From assembly GCA_028583605.1 (NCBI GenBank), contig CM053332.1, positions 17,271,267-17,335,266 of the forward strand: a DNA stretch of 64,000 bases. Direction: 5' to 3'. Shown here piece after piece: positions 24,365 to 36,267 of the stretch. The translations under genes and the position numbers were made by a program. Within the stretch, counting starts at the first letter, position 1. The number at the start of each line of letters is the position of its first letter. This DNA is from Dastarcus helophoroides (taxonomy: Eukaryota > Arthropoda > Insecta > Coleoptera > Bothrideridae). The notes under the pieces are model-generated. The model was not told the DNA's origin. It did no database searches and worked only from the letters and a program-made list of their open reading frames with translations.

Positions 24365-24725
24365 ACTTTAAGCAGTTGAAGCTGGACTGCAGAGGAATTT
24401 TCTATCTCCGACTGTCTTGCATGCCTCAAGAATCTTCTCCCCCAAGGGCAAGATTAAATTAGATGCCTCAAGAATCTTCGTTTCCCCCAAGGGCAAGATT
24501 TTTGAGGCATACAAGACAGTCGGAGACACCAAATCCCTGTGCGGTCCATCTTAACACATAGAGGACTTCTGTCTACGGAGACTCTTTTTTCTATAAAACT
24601 TTCAAGCTATGGAACTCGTTACCAAAAGGAAATTTCTCCAAAAATTACAAGCTTTCCTTGTTTGAGAAGGCGGTTCATCGCCATCTATCCCTGTTTCCGC
24701 ATGCTGCTTTGAGAGTGCTTTAAAA
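24365..24725 (+). pseudogene. Jockey-type LINE C-terminal fragment with inverted duplication
   Basis: From 24492 the plus strand carries the family block with GCAAGATTTTTGAGGCAT, ACAGTCGGAGACACCAAAT, then ACTCTTTTTTCTATAAAACT and CAAGCTATGGAACTCGTTAC. In translation these give the RT C-terminal features (a basic ARFLR-like block, then FYKTF-x-LWN-x-LPK, then a KKAVHRHLSLF-like end). The upstream arm, 24381-24436, is the same block in reverse orientation (CTCCGACTGTCTTGCATGCC), making a palindrome of about 55-bp arms around two copies of TCTTC-CCCCAAGGGCAAGATT. It is a dead fragment; homologous copies are at 2822-3600, 42520-42800 and 51545-52108. Confidence 0.65.
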
Positions 24726-24758
24726 ATAAATAACAATATGGAATTTATTAGATCAGAA

Positions 24759-25733
24759 CAGGGTTTCTTAATCTGTTAATACTCGTGGGCCACTTTGGAA
24801 AATTCAGAAAACTCACGGACCCCACCCTCTGTAATGACTAAGGGTGCGTTTAGGTTAGACACTTTATTTCGTACATTTCTCTGTGACACAAGTGTCAACT
24901 ATCTGAGAGAAGCTATCCCAGACTAATCTACAAAGCTGGGAGGAGATAGGTTCTTTTAGGATAGTTGACACTTATGTCAGGAGCGTAAGTGCTTATGCTT
25001 GGGACATAAGTGTCAACTATCTTGACAGAAGCTATCCAGACTTATCTACAAAGCTGGGAGGACAGTTTCTTTCAGGATAGTTGACACTTATGTCAGGGAC
25101 ATAAGTGCTTATACTTGGGACATAAGTGTCAACTATCCTGAGAAAGCTATCCGAGACTTATCTACAAAGCTGGGAGGAGATAGCTTCTTTCAGGATAGTT
25201 GACACTTATGTCAGGGACATAAGTGCTTATGCTTGGGACATAAGTGTCAACTATCCTGAGAGAAGCTATCCAGACTTATCTACAAAGCTGGGAGGACATA
25301 GCTTCTTTCAGGATAGTTGACACTTATGTCAGGGGCATAAGTGCTTATGCTTGGGACATAGGTGTTTATGCTTGGGACATAAGTGTCAACTATCCTGAGA
25401 GAAGCTATCCGAGACTTATCTACAAAGCTGGGAGGAGATAGCTTCTCTCAAGATAGTTGAGACTTATGTCGGAGAGAAAACATATTTTGTGTCAGACAGA
25501 AATTACGGAATAAAGTGTCTAATGTAAACGCACAGTAAGCAAAAAACAGTTCATCATTCCAACGACAAAAAAAACTCACGCACCCAACACAAACTTCTGT
25601 CTACTAGAAAAAAGGTCACCAAGTCTGCAAATTTTTTCTTGTCTTGTCGTTCCCATCAAAGGCAGCCACGGACCTCTGACACTCACGACACGGACTCCCA
25701 ACGGGTCCATGGACCCCTGGTTAAGAAACTCTG
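24759..25733. mobile_element. hAT-type MITE (interrupted)
   Basis: Left end CAGGGTTTCTTAATCTG and right end GGTTAAGAAACTCTG are inverted repeats of the CAGNG...CNCTG type. Subterminal GTGGGCC/ACGGACC and GGTCCATGGACC sequence also resembles hAT/Charlie termini. Flanking octamers GATCAGAA and GACTAGAT match only 5 of 8, so a target duplication is not secure. A second MITE (24842-25535) is inserted inside. Confidence 0.6.
24842..25535. mobile_element. PIF/Harbinger-like MITE with internal palindromic tandem repeats
   Basis: The TIRs are GGGTGCGTTTAGGTTAGACA on the left and the complement of TGTCTAATGTAAACGCACAG on the right, flanked by TAA on both sides (24839-24841 and 25536-25538). A 3-bp TWA duplication with GGGTGCG-like ends is characteristic of PIF/Harbinger. 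The interior holds about 4.5 tandem units of 115-140 bp. Each unit is itself a palindrome: ACATAAGTGTCAACTATCCT ... GATAGTTGACACTTATGTC. The small frames across it (AYAWDIS repeats) are repeat translations. Confidence 0.75.
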
Positions 25734-25936
25734 GACTAGATCTAGACTGAACTCCAGAATAAATTGATTATAAGAGGATGGGGTAATTTTTTTAAAGTGT
25801 CCCCATTTTAATTAAAATTTAGGTAACTTTTTCTTTGGTATTTCGTTTGTAAAACATACAGCAGTTGAAAAGATAACTTCATTTGCGTATTCATAACCTT
25901 ATTCAGTGTCGTATCAGGGGAGATCATAGAGGTATT

Positions 25937-26016
25937 AGTCAGGGTCAGTCAAGGTCAGTCAGGATCAGTCAAGGTCAGTCAGGGTCAGTCAGGGTCCGTC
26001 AGGATCAGTCAGGTTC
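25937..26016. repeat. 10-bp minisatellite
   Basis: About eight copies of GTCAGGGTCA with G/A and C variants (GTCAAGGTCA, GTCAGGATCA). Very short and clean. Confidence 0.9.
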
Positions 26017-26019
26017 TGA

Positions 26020-27450
26020 AGAACTCCTAATTAAGCGCACAAAACAAAAAGAAGCATTGTGCATATTACAGCCACATAATTCGATTTATTAAACTGTAAT
26101 AGCTAATGTTCAACTTTCTTGACACGGTTTTATTAGTCTTCAAATTGTTTTCTTCTTGTATAATCAGCAAATTTGGTCTAGTAGGACCTAGATTTTTAAT
26201 GTCATGGGTCAACGTCATATTTTTTATCAGTTCGATTATATTTCTAACGGAATTCTTTTGTTGTAAGTCACTGAAAGTACAGAAAATCAGGACCAATTAC
26301 AATATCCTTTATTGTCTTGCTTGATTAGCTTCAAATAGGTAAAAAGACATTCCAAGTTTAAACTTAATCGACCTCTCAGATCCTATATGCGCAAAAATTT
26401 TGACCTCATACGACGGTAAATTTAAATTCCAAATAACTAATTTCATTTCAACGAGCCTTCAAAATCTTGCTGATATACCTAGTCGTATTCCTCGAGCCAG
26501 TAACTGCTAATAAAATCGAGCATTCCGGCAAGAAGCCACTTTAGCTTTTTAAAGCTTGGAAAATGGAATCTTATTTCGGCGAGAATTTCGTTATCTGGGT
26601 TATCATTCTATAAAGCAATAAAAACATAAACACACAACTTGTCCTCCAATAATTACCGTTAACAGGGGAATTCGCTGGCAAACCTCCAAATGTGTATCTC
26701 CGAATTGCAAGAACCTAGAAACACATCTAATTTTGTTAAAACAATGTGCCAGGCTATTTCTTCTATCGAATAAAAGACGAGATTTATCGTCACCGGTGAT
26801 TTTTTGAACGTTTAGTAACACGGGCGGTGTCACATTAAAACAAACAAGTCGTTCGTGTATTGATATATTTTTTTTACACATGTCGCACGTCAAATATTAG
26901 CAAGATCGATTCGTTTCGACAAATTTTTGCTGTGTGGCAGCGTGGACGAATGATTAATTTGTTAGCATAAATCTCAGTAATTTCATTTCCGTTGTTATTT
27001 TCGAGGGCAATTCGTTAGAATTCGTAATTAAATTCGGACCAGTTTCATAATGGCCTAAGTAAATATTTGTAACGTGACTCTATAATAAAATAAGAGATAA
27101 CATTTAATAATGAAATGTTTATTTTTGATTAGATAACGAAATTTCCATCGCCGGCACGCCGAGAGCACCTACGTACCTAGTGTAATACCCCAAAAATTAT
27201 TCAGCTTATTTATGTAGGTTTCGAATATATTTCTGGGCGCGTTGTTTACAAAGAATTTTAAAAATACATCATTCTAACATTCGGCTGCTATAACTTTTGT
27301 TTTAATACATGTAGCAATACTTTGGGGCCTCTGATGTTGTGGAGATTCTACTAGACAAACTAAGAAAAAAAGAATACCAAATCTTCTTCTCTGACCCTGC
27401 ATGTGAAGTGTGCAGGAGAATGGGAGAATGTCTAATTAATATATTTTTTT
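26020..27450. other. Unassigned, apparently unique sequence
   Basis: Less repetitive than neighbours. Two overlapping opposite-strand frames (26066-26324) and a minus frame at 26603-26893 show no recognisable domain; they may be chance. No TIR or tandem repeat. Confidence 0.45.
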
Positions 27451-27454
27451 TAAT

Positions 27455-27568
27455 TGAAAAATAAATCTTGTCCTCTGAAACCCAGAAAGATCTTTCTTGG
27501 TTTCAAGGGACAAGATTTGTATTTCAATTTTTGAAGATAACCAAGGATCAGTCCGTTTCAACAGAAGT
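27455..27568. mobile_element. Foldback MITE, family FB, copy 3 (loop deleted)
   Basis: TTGAAAAATAAATCTTGTCC ... CCCAGAAAGATCTTTCTTGG ... GACAAGATTTGTATTTCAAT, then the long side GAAGATAACCAAGGATCAGT. The loop and the CAACAAAGGTTGC stem part are missing; the two arms meet directly at AAAGATCTTT. Confidence 0.75.
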
Positions 27569-27574
27569 ATATTT

Positions 27575-28540
27575 TTTAAGAATAATAAAAAAATCAGTCT
27601 CCTGATTTCAGTCCTGCAACCAAGATATGAAACTATTTCTTAAAAATATAGGAAACCGAAATTAAATGAATGAAGAAAGAGTCGAAATCCACAATCGAAT
27701 TTTAGGGAAAAAAAATTGAAAATTTTGAGAAAGTGATCTAAATTTTGAAACTTGCCTCTTTTGAGTTCATTCTAGGTCATTTTCGTTAAAATTAGAATGA
27801 GTTTCTTAACTTTTTTAAAGAAGAAATTAATACGGTTTGCGTTTAAATACAAATTGTTCGTAAATATCTGCTTTTATGTTACACATTATCGTTATTAACA
27901 ACTGTCTCATTTAAAAAAGGAAATTGAAAATAAAAGTCATCTTGAACATGCTCCAAAATGCACAATAACAATTCAAAAAGCATCAGCCTTGTCCTCTTAA
28001 ATTTCCAAAGCACACCAAGCCCCATATTAAGGGCAGCAATCTCTGTCAGGCCATTAAGGAAGCGGAACAGGCAGGCGAAACATGGTTACATATTTTCCTA
28101 GCTTCCAAGGCATTTTATCCTGCATGCAATCTGAGCCGGGGCAGGCCCAGGATACACGAGACCATTTTACCGCACGTTGGTTCTCGATTCGATAGCTGGG
28201 TCGCAAGGGGAGGCTTGAGTTTCCAATTAGTCAACTGCAGCGGGCTCCTCGGAGCGAAACTCTGTTGCGAAAAAAAAGGCCACATGCACACACGCTCCGT
28301 CGGGTGCTTCTTCGCAATTATTATAGGGCGACAACCCTCCGATACAAGTGAAGTTGATGTTAGGCTGACAAGGCGAAACTCACGTACTAAAGGGGATGTA
28401 ATAATATCCCGGATAAGTGCACGTAAAGCACGTTTTTTATTGCGCACATTAGCGAAATACAAGAACCAATTTTGATTTATTTTATCTCCCAGTTTGTAGA
28501 ACTGTGGATTAAACATTCTATTTTATTGAAATGTTACATT
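27575..28540. other. Unassigned sequence with a GC-richer island (about 28000-28500)
   Basis: The island at 28000-28500 has balanced composition and overlapping frames on both strands (minus 28115-28516, plus 28215-28475). Neither translation shows a family motif. It may be conserved non-coding or single-copy DNA. I cannot assign a function. Confidence 0.4.
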
Positions 28541-28544
28541 CAAT

Positions 28545-29815
28545 TTGCATTTTCTGTTTTAAACTTTAAATTTTTTGGATTTTTTCTAAAGCTTTGACTT
28601 TTAGTTTAAAATTTTGGCTTTTTAGAAATTGTGATATTATTTTCGAACTTTTTACTTTTATTTTCAAACTTGTTTTATAAATTTTGCCTGTAAAGCTCAA
28701 GTTGTTTTGATAATTCGACTTTTCTCTTTGATTTTAAATTTTAAATTTCGAATTTTTATTATAAATTCTATGTTATCGTTCCAATTGTTTTATTTTTTTT
28801 TAATTTCAAATTCAGACTTTTTTTTGTTTAACCTAAAATTAAGAACTTAGGTTTTATTATCTCGAAAGTCTTACTTTAATCTCTCGAGCTAAAACTGAGC
28901 ATTTCGATTTTTTTTATATAAATGTTAGGTATTTCTTCAATTTTCAATTTTTCTATAGATATCTTTTATCAATGATTTCGAGTTTTTCTTGATTTGTTTC
29001 TTGGAAGATTATTTTGCTACTCACATTTTAATTCTAACTACTTTTCTCCAAAAATTCCTCGAAAGCTATAATCTTTTTTACATTTTTTATAATTTATTAT
29101 ATTTTCCTAATTTGTTTCAAACAATTTTCATGTCTAATTTTGGTTTTCTATATTTCATTTAATTTTTCTATTCTATGTAAAATAAACTAACTCATTTTTT
29201 GTCAACTGTCATGAGGTGACGTTTTAAATTAATTTACATATCACGTAGTCATATTACAAAAAATATTTCAGAAATTCTCAACTTTCATTAATAAAAATTT
29301 AAATATTTCCAAACTGGGTCGTCGAAATGTTAAATGAAATTAATAAATATCAACTTTTTATTTATTAACTATTTTTTAATGCTGGATCATTTATTTATTT
29401 ATTTATCTATTTTTTCCTGTAAACATTTTATTTCAAAATTTTTAATTTTCCAAAAGCTCTTTACCACTTTTTTTAATTACTATTTTAAATTTTTTTGAAA
29501 TTTTGATATTCTTTTCGACTTTTTCTTGAAACTTGGACTTTATTATCAGTTTTTTAAAGACTCTCACTTTCTTTTAATATTTTATTTTTTTTAAATTTAA
29601 ATGTTTAGATTGGGATTTTTTTTCTGGAATTTTTTTTTTTTTTAAATGTTGGTTTTCGTTTTTAAACTTGCAACTTTGTTCGACTTCTGAAAATTTTGAC
29701 TTTTTTTCAAAATTTCGGCGCATTCTAAATATTTCAGCTTTCTCTTGAAACATTTGACTTCTGTCCAATCTAAAATTTATTTTTTATCTTAAATTTCATA
29801 AAAAACTGTGACTTT
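28545..29815. repeat. T-rich quasi-periodic repeat
   Basis: TTTGACTTTT and TTCAAAATTT phrases. The stretch 29040-29345 is homologous to 30890-31187: TTATGTAAAATAAACTAAC, TGTCAACTGTC, GAGGTGACGTTTTAAAT and the end GGAAATATTTAAATTTTTAT (complement). It is therefore the truncated half of the same inverted-repeat element. Confidence 0.6.
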
Positions 29816-31785
29816 TTTTTAAATTAGAAGCTTTATTAAAAGTTTTACCACGACTTCTACTAAAAAGCTCGATATTTTTGCTTTGATTTCAATTAAAAAA
29901 TTCGACATTTCTAATTTACTTAAAATTTTCACATTCACATTTACTCAAAATTTTCGCATTCACATTTACTCAAAATTTTCACATTCGAAATCTTCGAAAT
30001 TTTGATTTTTTTTTTAAAATGCCGACTTTTGGTTGAATAGTATTATTTTTTTTGTTGAAAATTTTAATTCTTTTCGACCGTATTAAATATAGTAGTTCGA
30101 ATTTTTATACATTTCAAGCTTTATTGAAAATTTAACCACGACTTCTATTAAAAATTAGGATTTTTTTGCTTTGATTTCACTTAAAAAATCGACATTTCCA
30201 ATTTACTCAAAATTTTCATATTCAGATTTACTCAAAATTTTCACATTCGAAAATTTCGATATTTTGATTTTTTTGAAAATGTTGGCTCTTGGTTCAATAT
30301 TTTAATTTTTTTTTTGAAAATTTTAACCCTTTTCAATAAATCAACCATTTAAATATTTCGAATTTTTATACGTTTCAAGCTTTATTGAAAGTTTTACCAC
30401 GACTTCTATTAGAAATTTTGATTTTTTTTTGCTTTGATTTTATTTGAAAAATTCGACATTTCCAATTTACTCAAAATTTTCACATTCGAAATCTTCCAAA
30501 TTTTGATTTTTTTGAAAATGTTGACTCTGGGTTAAATATTATAACTTTTTTTTTTGAAAATTGTAATCCTTTTCAATAATGTTTTTTAATTTTATTTAAC
30601 ATTTTTTTGGCCCAGTTTAGAAATATTTAAATTTTTATTGTTTGTTGACAATATTCTAAAACAGGGGTATTAGCCCTCGAAGTGGTTGTTTCTTGTGGAT
30701 TGGGCTTCAAATATTTAAATTTTTACTACAAAAAATTATTGATGAAACGTCTATTCATGTTAAAAAATGTTTTATATTTTTTTAAATTTTTATTTTTGGG
30801 AATTTCTTCCTCATTGTTCCCCTTCCATATTATGCACTGCTGACGAGCTCAAATTAGAGCGAAACCGATATCCAATGCTACAACCATTTTTATGTATTTT
30901 TTATATTTTTATATTTTCATAATTTATCAAATAAACAAAATTTTTTCATATCTAATTTTGGTCTTCTATCTTTCATTTTTCCTATTTTATGTAAAATAAA
31001 CTAACCTCTTATGTTGTCAACTGTCTTGAGGTGACGTTTTAAATAAATTTAAATATTAAATTAAACTAAAATATTACATAGTCATATTTCAGAAACTGTT
31101 TTAGAATATTGTCAACAAACAATAAAAATTTAAATATTTCCGAACTGGGCCAAAGAAATGTTAAATAAAATTAAAAAACATAATGTTTCCGGCCAATAAG
31201 AATTCACCATGAAGAATAAACCTTTTCAATAAATTAACCGTTTTAAATATTTCGAATTTTTATACATTTTAAGCTTTATTGAAAGTTTTACCACGACTTC
31301 TATTAAAAATTTCGATTTTTTCTTGCTTTGATTTTATTTAAAAAATTCGACATTTCCAAAATCTCAAAATTTTCATATTCAGACTTACTCAAAATTTTCA
31401 CATTCGAAATCTTCGAAATTTTAATTTTTTTTGAAAATGTTGACTCTGGTTGAATATTATAATTTTTTTTTTTAATTTTTCCCCTTTTTAATAAATCAAC
31501 CGTTTTAAATATTTCGAACTGTTAATACATTTCAAGCTTTATTGAAAGTTTCACCACGACTTCTATCAAAAATTTCGATTTTTTTTGCTTTGATTTCATT
31601 TGAAAAATTCGACATTTCGAATTTACTCAAAATATTTACTTTCACATATTCATCAAATTTTCACATTCGAAATCTCCAAAATTTTGATTTTTTTGAAAAT
31701 GTTTACTCTTGGTTGAATATTATAATTTTTGTTTTAAAAATTTTAACCTTTTTTAATATATCAACCGTTTTAAATAGCTTGAATT
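29816..31785. repeat. Tandem units of about 260-290 bp, split by an inserted element
   Basis: TTTCAAGCTTTATTGAAAG ... ACCACGACTTCTATTA ... CAATTTACTCAAAATTTTCA ... recurs with the CACGACTTCTAT landmark near 29849, 30141, 30398, 31291 and 31556. The gap between the third and fourth copies is filled by the inverted-repeat element at 30573-31190. Confidence 0.75.
30573..31190. mobile_element. Inverted-repeat element with about 90-bp terminal repeats
   Basis: TTTTTTAATTTTATTTAACA ... GGCCCAGTTTAGAAATATTT ... TTGACAATATTCTAAAACA at the left is the reverse complement of the right end (31100-31187). Matching single ends occur at 29290-29345, 34120-34215 and 34842-34910, where the outer border includes TTCATGGTGGA. 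The interior has no transposase frame. Superfamily unknown. Confidence 0.7.
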
Positions 31786-32479
31786 CTTGATAATTCGCAG
31801 GATTTTTTGAAAATTGCACTTGCGACTGTTTTCAAAATTTCGATATTTTTGCATTTTTGCCTATTTTAAAGTCTCCACATTAAATTTTTGTAATCCCATT
31901 TTTATTCGGAAAAAGCTACCAACTTTTTTCCAAAATTTTAACTCTATCTCATTTTTTTTAATATGTCTTACTCATTCTAAAAATTTCGACCTTTTCTAGA
32001 TTTCAAGCTCCACTAAAAAATGTCCTTCTTTAAAATTACGCCTCTACTGAAAATTCCACTTTTTTTAAATTTCATTTTCATTTCCAATTTGTCACTTTTT
32101 TCTAAATTCCGAGATTTTAATATTTTCATTCTTTTCCTAAATTTCTATTATTCGAAAATTCAAAACTGTTGGTTTCTGCTTAAAATTTAATTTTTCAAAA
32201 ATTAGATCTTTTTGAATATTTCAACCCGTTTAAAATATTACAAAATTTAAATTTGTTTTTAGAATTGCCACTCTTCATAATTTCGATATTTTCGAATACT
32301 TGCCTTTTCAAAATTTCCACTTTAATTTTCGGCATTCTACCTTTTTTGTGAATTTCGAGCTTTTTCGAAATTTCGACCCCTTTTCTAAAATTTTAATTCT
32401 TCAAAGTTAAAATGTTTTTTAGTTAACTTTTTTAAAAACTTCCACATTCTGAACATGATTAATTTGAAAATTTCATCCT

Positions 32480-33900
32480 TTTTTTAACACCTCGACAATT
32501 TTTTTGAAAATTTAGACATTTTGAGAAAGCTACTTTTTTTTCTGAATCTTTTCGATAAAGTCCAAACATATTAACGTTAATTCTGAAGTAAAAATTGCCA
32601 AACCAGTCAAAATTTTTAAAAACAGAATTTCTGCAAGTTAGAAATTTCTTAAAAAATCTTAATTTTCAAAAATAGTCAGAATTTCTAAAGCAAAGTTGAA
32701 AATATGGCTTTATATTTATTCTAAAATTTCAGTTTTTTCTTGAAATATACTTTTGCAAATCGCAATTAAATATTTAAATTTTTTTTTGGAAATTTAGACG
32801 TTTTGAGAAAGCTACTTTTTTTCTAAATCTTTTCGATAAAGTCCAAAAACGTTTACGTTAATTCTGAAGTAAAAATTGCCAAACCAGTCAAAATTTTTAG
32901 AAACAGAATTTCTGCAATTTAGAAACTTTTTAAAAAATCTAAATTTTCAAAAATAGTTACAATTTTTAAATCAAAGTTAAAAATATGACTTTTTTATATT
33001 CATTTAAAAATTTCGGTATTTTTTTTGAAATGTACTTTTTGCAAATCGCAATTAAATATTTAGAATTTTTTTTGGAAATTTAGACGTTTTGAGAAAGCTA
33101 TTTTTTTTTATAAATCTTTTCGATAAAGTCCAAAGATGTTTACGTTAATTCTAAAGTCAAAAATTGCCAAACCAGTCAAAATTTTTAGAAACCGAATTTC
33201 TGGAATTTAGAATTTTTTTAAAAAACCTAAATTTTCAAAAATGTCAATTACTAAAACCAAGTTAAAAATACGATTTTTTTATTTATTTGAAAATGTTAGC
33301 TTTTTCTTGAAATGCACTTTTTGCTAATTGCAATTATATATTTAGACTTTTTTTTGGAACTTTAGACGTTTTGAGAAAGCTACTTTTTTTCTAAATCTTT
33401 TCGATAAGTCCAAAAATCTTTACGTTAATTTGGAGTAAAAATTGCCAAACCAGTCAAAATATTTAGAAACAGAATTTCAGCAATTTAGAAATTTTTTAAA
33501 AAATCTAAATTTTCAAAAATAGTTACAATTTCTAAAACAAAGTTAAAAAATATGATTTTTTTTACTTATTTGAAAATTTCAGTTTTTTCTTGAAATGTAT
33601 TTTTTGCAAACTGCATGAAATATTTAGACTTTTTCTTCGAAATTTAGACGTTTTGAGAAAGCTACTTTTTTTAAATCTTTTCGATAAATTCCAAACAAAA
33701 TGTTTGTTCATTTTGAGGTAAAAACTGCTAAACCAGTCAAAATGTTTGGGGAAAAAATTTCTCGAACTTAAAAATTTTCAAAACATTCGACATTTTTAAA
33801 AATAATCACAATTTCTAAAAATAGTTAAAAATATGACTTTTTTATTTATTTGAAATTTTCAGCTCTTTCTTGAAATGCACTTTTTGCAAATTGCAACTTT
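32480..33900. repeat. Tandem units of about 283 bp, 5 copies
   Basis: GAGAAAGCTACTTTTTTT followed by CTTTTCGATAAAGTCC, then GCCAAACCAGTCAAAAT, recurs near 32523, 32806, 33092, 33373 and 33655. Copies carry small indels. AT-rich, non-coding. Confidence 0.85.
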
Positions 33901-33959
33901 TTGAAAAATGATTTCTTCATTTGAATTTGGCTAATTTTAATTTAAAGTTTCTTTGAAAT

Positions 33960-35430
33960 TTTTTATAGTTTTGGAAATTGCGATTTCTTGAATAATTCTA
34001 TTTATGTCTCTGTAAATTTTGACACATTTTATGCTTTAAAAACTTCGTCCTCCTTTTGAATATACTCAACCTTTTTAGAAAAATTTGACTTTTTTGGAAA
34101 TTTTCAAAATTTCCAGACATTTTATTCTTCATGGTGGACTCTTATTAGTCAGAGACATTATGTTATTAATTTTATTTAACATTTCTGCGACCCAGCTTGG
34201 AAATATTTAATTTTTTATTAATGAGTTTTTTTTAATTTTAACTGTTTTGGGAATTTTTACTTCAAAATTTACGTAACATTTTTTTGACTTGATTGAAAAT
34301 TTGAATCATATCATAAATTTTTAGAATTTTTTGTTATCATTTAGACTCAAATGGCTGTTGTTAAAAACTTTAATTTTTGTTAAAAATCTTCATTATTCAA
34401 AACAAAATATTTTTCTAATATCGACATTATTGAAAATTTTAAGTTTTTTAAAAATTTCGGCTTTCTGATAATTTCGTTCCTATTTTTCAAATTTTGGAGT
34501 TTTCTTTTTAAGTTTTGATAGTTTTTAAAAACTCTGAGCAATTCAAAATTTGGACATTTTCTTAAAATGTTGGTTTCTAAATATTCCAAATTTTTTGTTA
34601 GAAATTTGAAATGCACTTTTTGCACATTCGAATTTTTTGAAAAATGATATCTTATTTTAATTTAAAGTCTCTGAAATTTTTTATCGTTTTGGAAATTTCG
34701 ATTTCTTGAATAATTCTATTTTGTCTTTGTAAATTTTGACACATTTTATGCTTTAAAAACTTTGATTCTTTTTGAATATTTTGACCTTTTTGGAAAAATT
34801 TTACTTTTTTGGAAATTTCCAAAATTTGCAGACATTTTATTCTTCATGGTGGACTTAGTTTTATTTAACATTTCTGCGACCCAGTTTAGAAATATTTGAA
34901 TTTTTATAATGAGTTTTTTTTTAATTTTAACTGATTTGGCAATTTTAACTTCAAAATGTACGTAACATTTTTTTTTTTTGACTTGATTGAAAATTTGAAC
35001 AATTCCATAAATTTTTAGAATTTTTTTTGAACATTTCGACTTAAAATTGATGTTTTCAAAAATTTCAAATTTTAATAAAAATCTCCACTATTAAAATTCT
35101 CCATTATTCAAAAAAAACTATTTTTCTAATATCGACATTATTGAAAATTTTAACTTTTTTAAAAATTTCGGCTTTCTGAAAATTCGTTCCAATTTTTCAA
35201 ATTTTGGAGATTTTTTTTTTAAGTTTTGATGGTTTTCAAAAACCTCGAGCAATTCAAAATTTAGAAGTTTTCTTAAAATTTCGGTATCTAAATATTCCAA
35301 ATTCTTTTTTTAGAAATTTCGACTTTTCAAAAAAGTTGAAATTTTTCAAAGAATTCGGATTTTTCCAGAGAATTCTAATTATTTCAATAAAAATTCAATT
35401 AATTACAAAAAACAAAAATTTCTAAGAAAA
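33960..35430. repeat. T-rich repeat with a 710-bp tandem duplication
   Basis: 34090-34640 and 34800-35345 share order and wording: TTTTGGAAATTT, TTATTCTTCATGGTGGAC, ATTTCTGCGACCCAG, TACGTAACATTTTTT, CTAATATCGACATTATTGAA, TTCGGCTTTCTGA. Non-coding. Confidence 0.7.
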
Positions 35431-35534
35431 ACCGAAATTAAAAAAAAACAGGCAAAATTTTGGGAAGTAGACAAAATGTTAAATAAAGATCGAAAGGTAA
35501 AAATTTTCGCCACATTTAAATTTACAGAAATATT

Positions 35535-35700
35535 GGTGGAATGGACTGGCCCTTGGTTATTTTCAAAAATTGAAATAAAAATCTTGTCCCCAGAAGCCAA
35601 AAATAATTAAAAAACACAACAACAAAAAATAATATCTCTCTGAAAATGCAACCTTTATTGTTTTTTTTTTAATCTTACCTGGTTTTGTATTTTAATTATT
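35535..35700. mobile_element. Foldback MITE, family FB, copy 4 (degenerate)
   Basis: GTGGAATGGACTGGCCCTTG start, arms AAATCTTGTCCCCAGAAGCC and TAATCTTACCTGG, with a poly-A/T loop and remnants of CTCTCTGAA. Confidence 0.65.
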
Positions 35701-36260
35701 TACAGAAAAGAAAAAAAAAGTTCTAACTTAACGAGTAACTCAGGTGGGTTGAAACAAAAAAAAATTTAAAAAAGGTGAAATTGTGAAAGGATTAAAGTTG
35801 CCAAAATAAGTCAAAACTTCAAAATATAATTGAAATTGAGAAATATCAAAAATTTAAAATTGGTAATTTTCAAAATATAAAAGGAAATATTAAAAAAGTC
35901 GAAACTTTCAATAAAAATTTAAGTCGGATGTTTGGTAAAGATAAGAATTTTGAGAAAAAGCTGAAATCTTGAAAAATGTTGAATTAAGAAATCAAACTCT
36001 TTAACTATATGTCAAAGTTTTCAAAAGTCAAAAATCTCGAAAAATTTAAATTTTTATAAATAACTGAATTGTATTAGTATAATTTAAAAAAGGTCAGATT
36101 TGCAAAATAATTGAGATTTGGAGAATCCAAGTTTTAACGAAAAAAGATATAAATTTTTAATAACAAGGAGGGAATTTTAAAAAAAGGTCAAAATTTTCAC
36201 AAACAATGTCGAGAATTTGGAAAAAGTTCAAAGTTTTCAAAGAATTCAAAACTTGAAGAT
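35700..36260. repeat. A-rich quasi-periodic repeat
   Basis: GAAAATTTTG/AAAAGTC phrases, A-rich on the plus strand, the inverse of the block before 35430. A similar A-rich block follows at 36830-37080. No gene. Confidence 0.55.
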
Positions 36261-36267
36261 AAATTTT

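Noticed and set aside
25126..25441. Frames with AYAWDIS repeats
   Set aside because: They lie inside the palindromic repeats of a MITE and are repeat translations.
28115..28516. Overlapping frames on both strands (133 and 86 residues)
   Set aside because: Both are uninterrupted in a GC-richer island, which alone lengthens frames; neither shows a motif or splice context. Kept only as an unassigned island.
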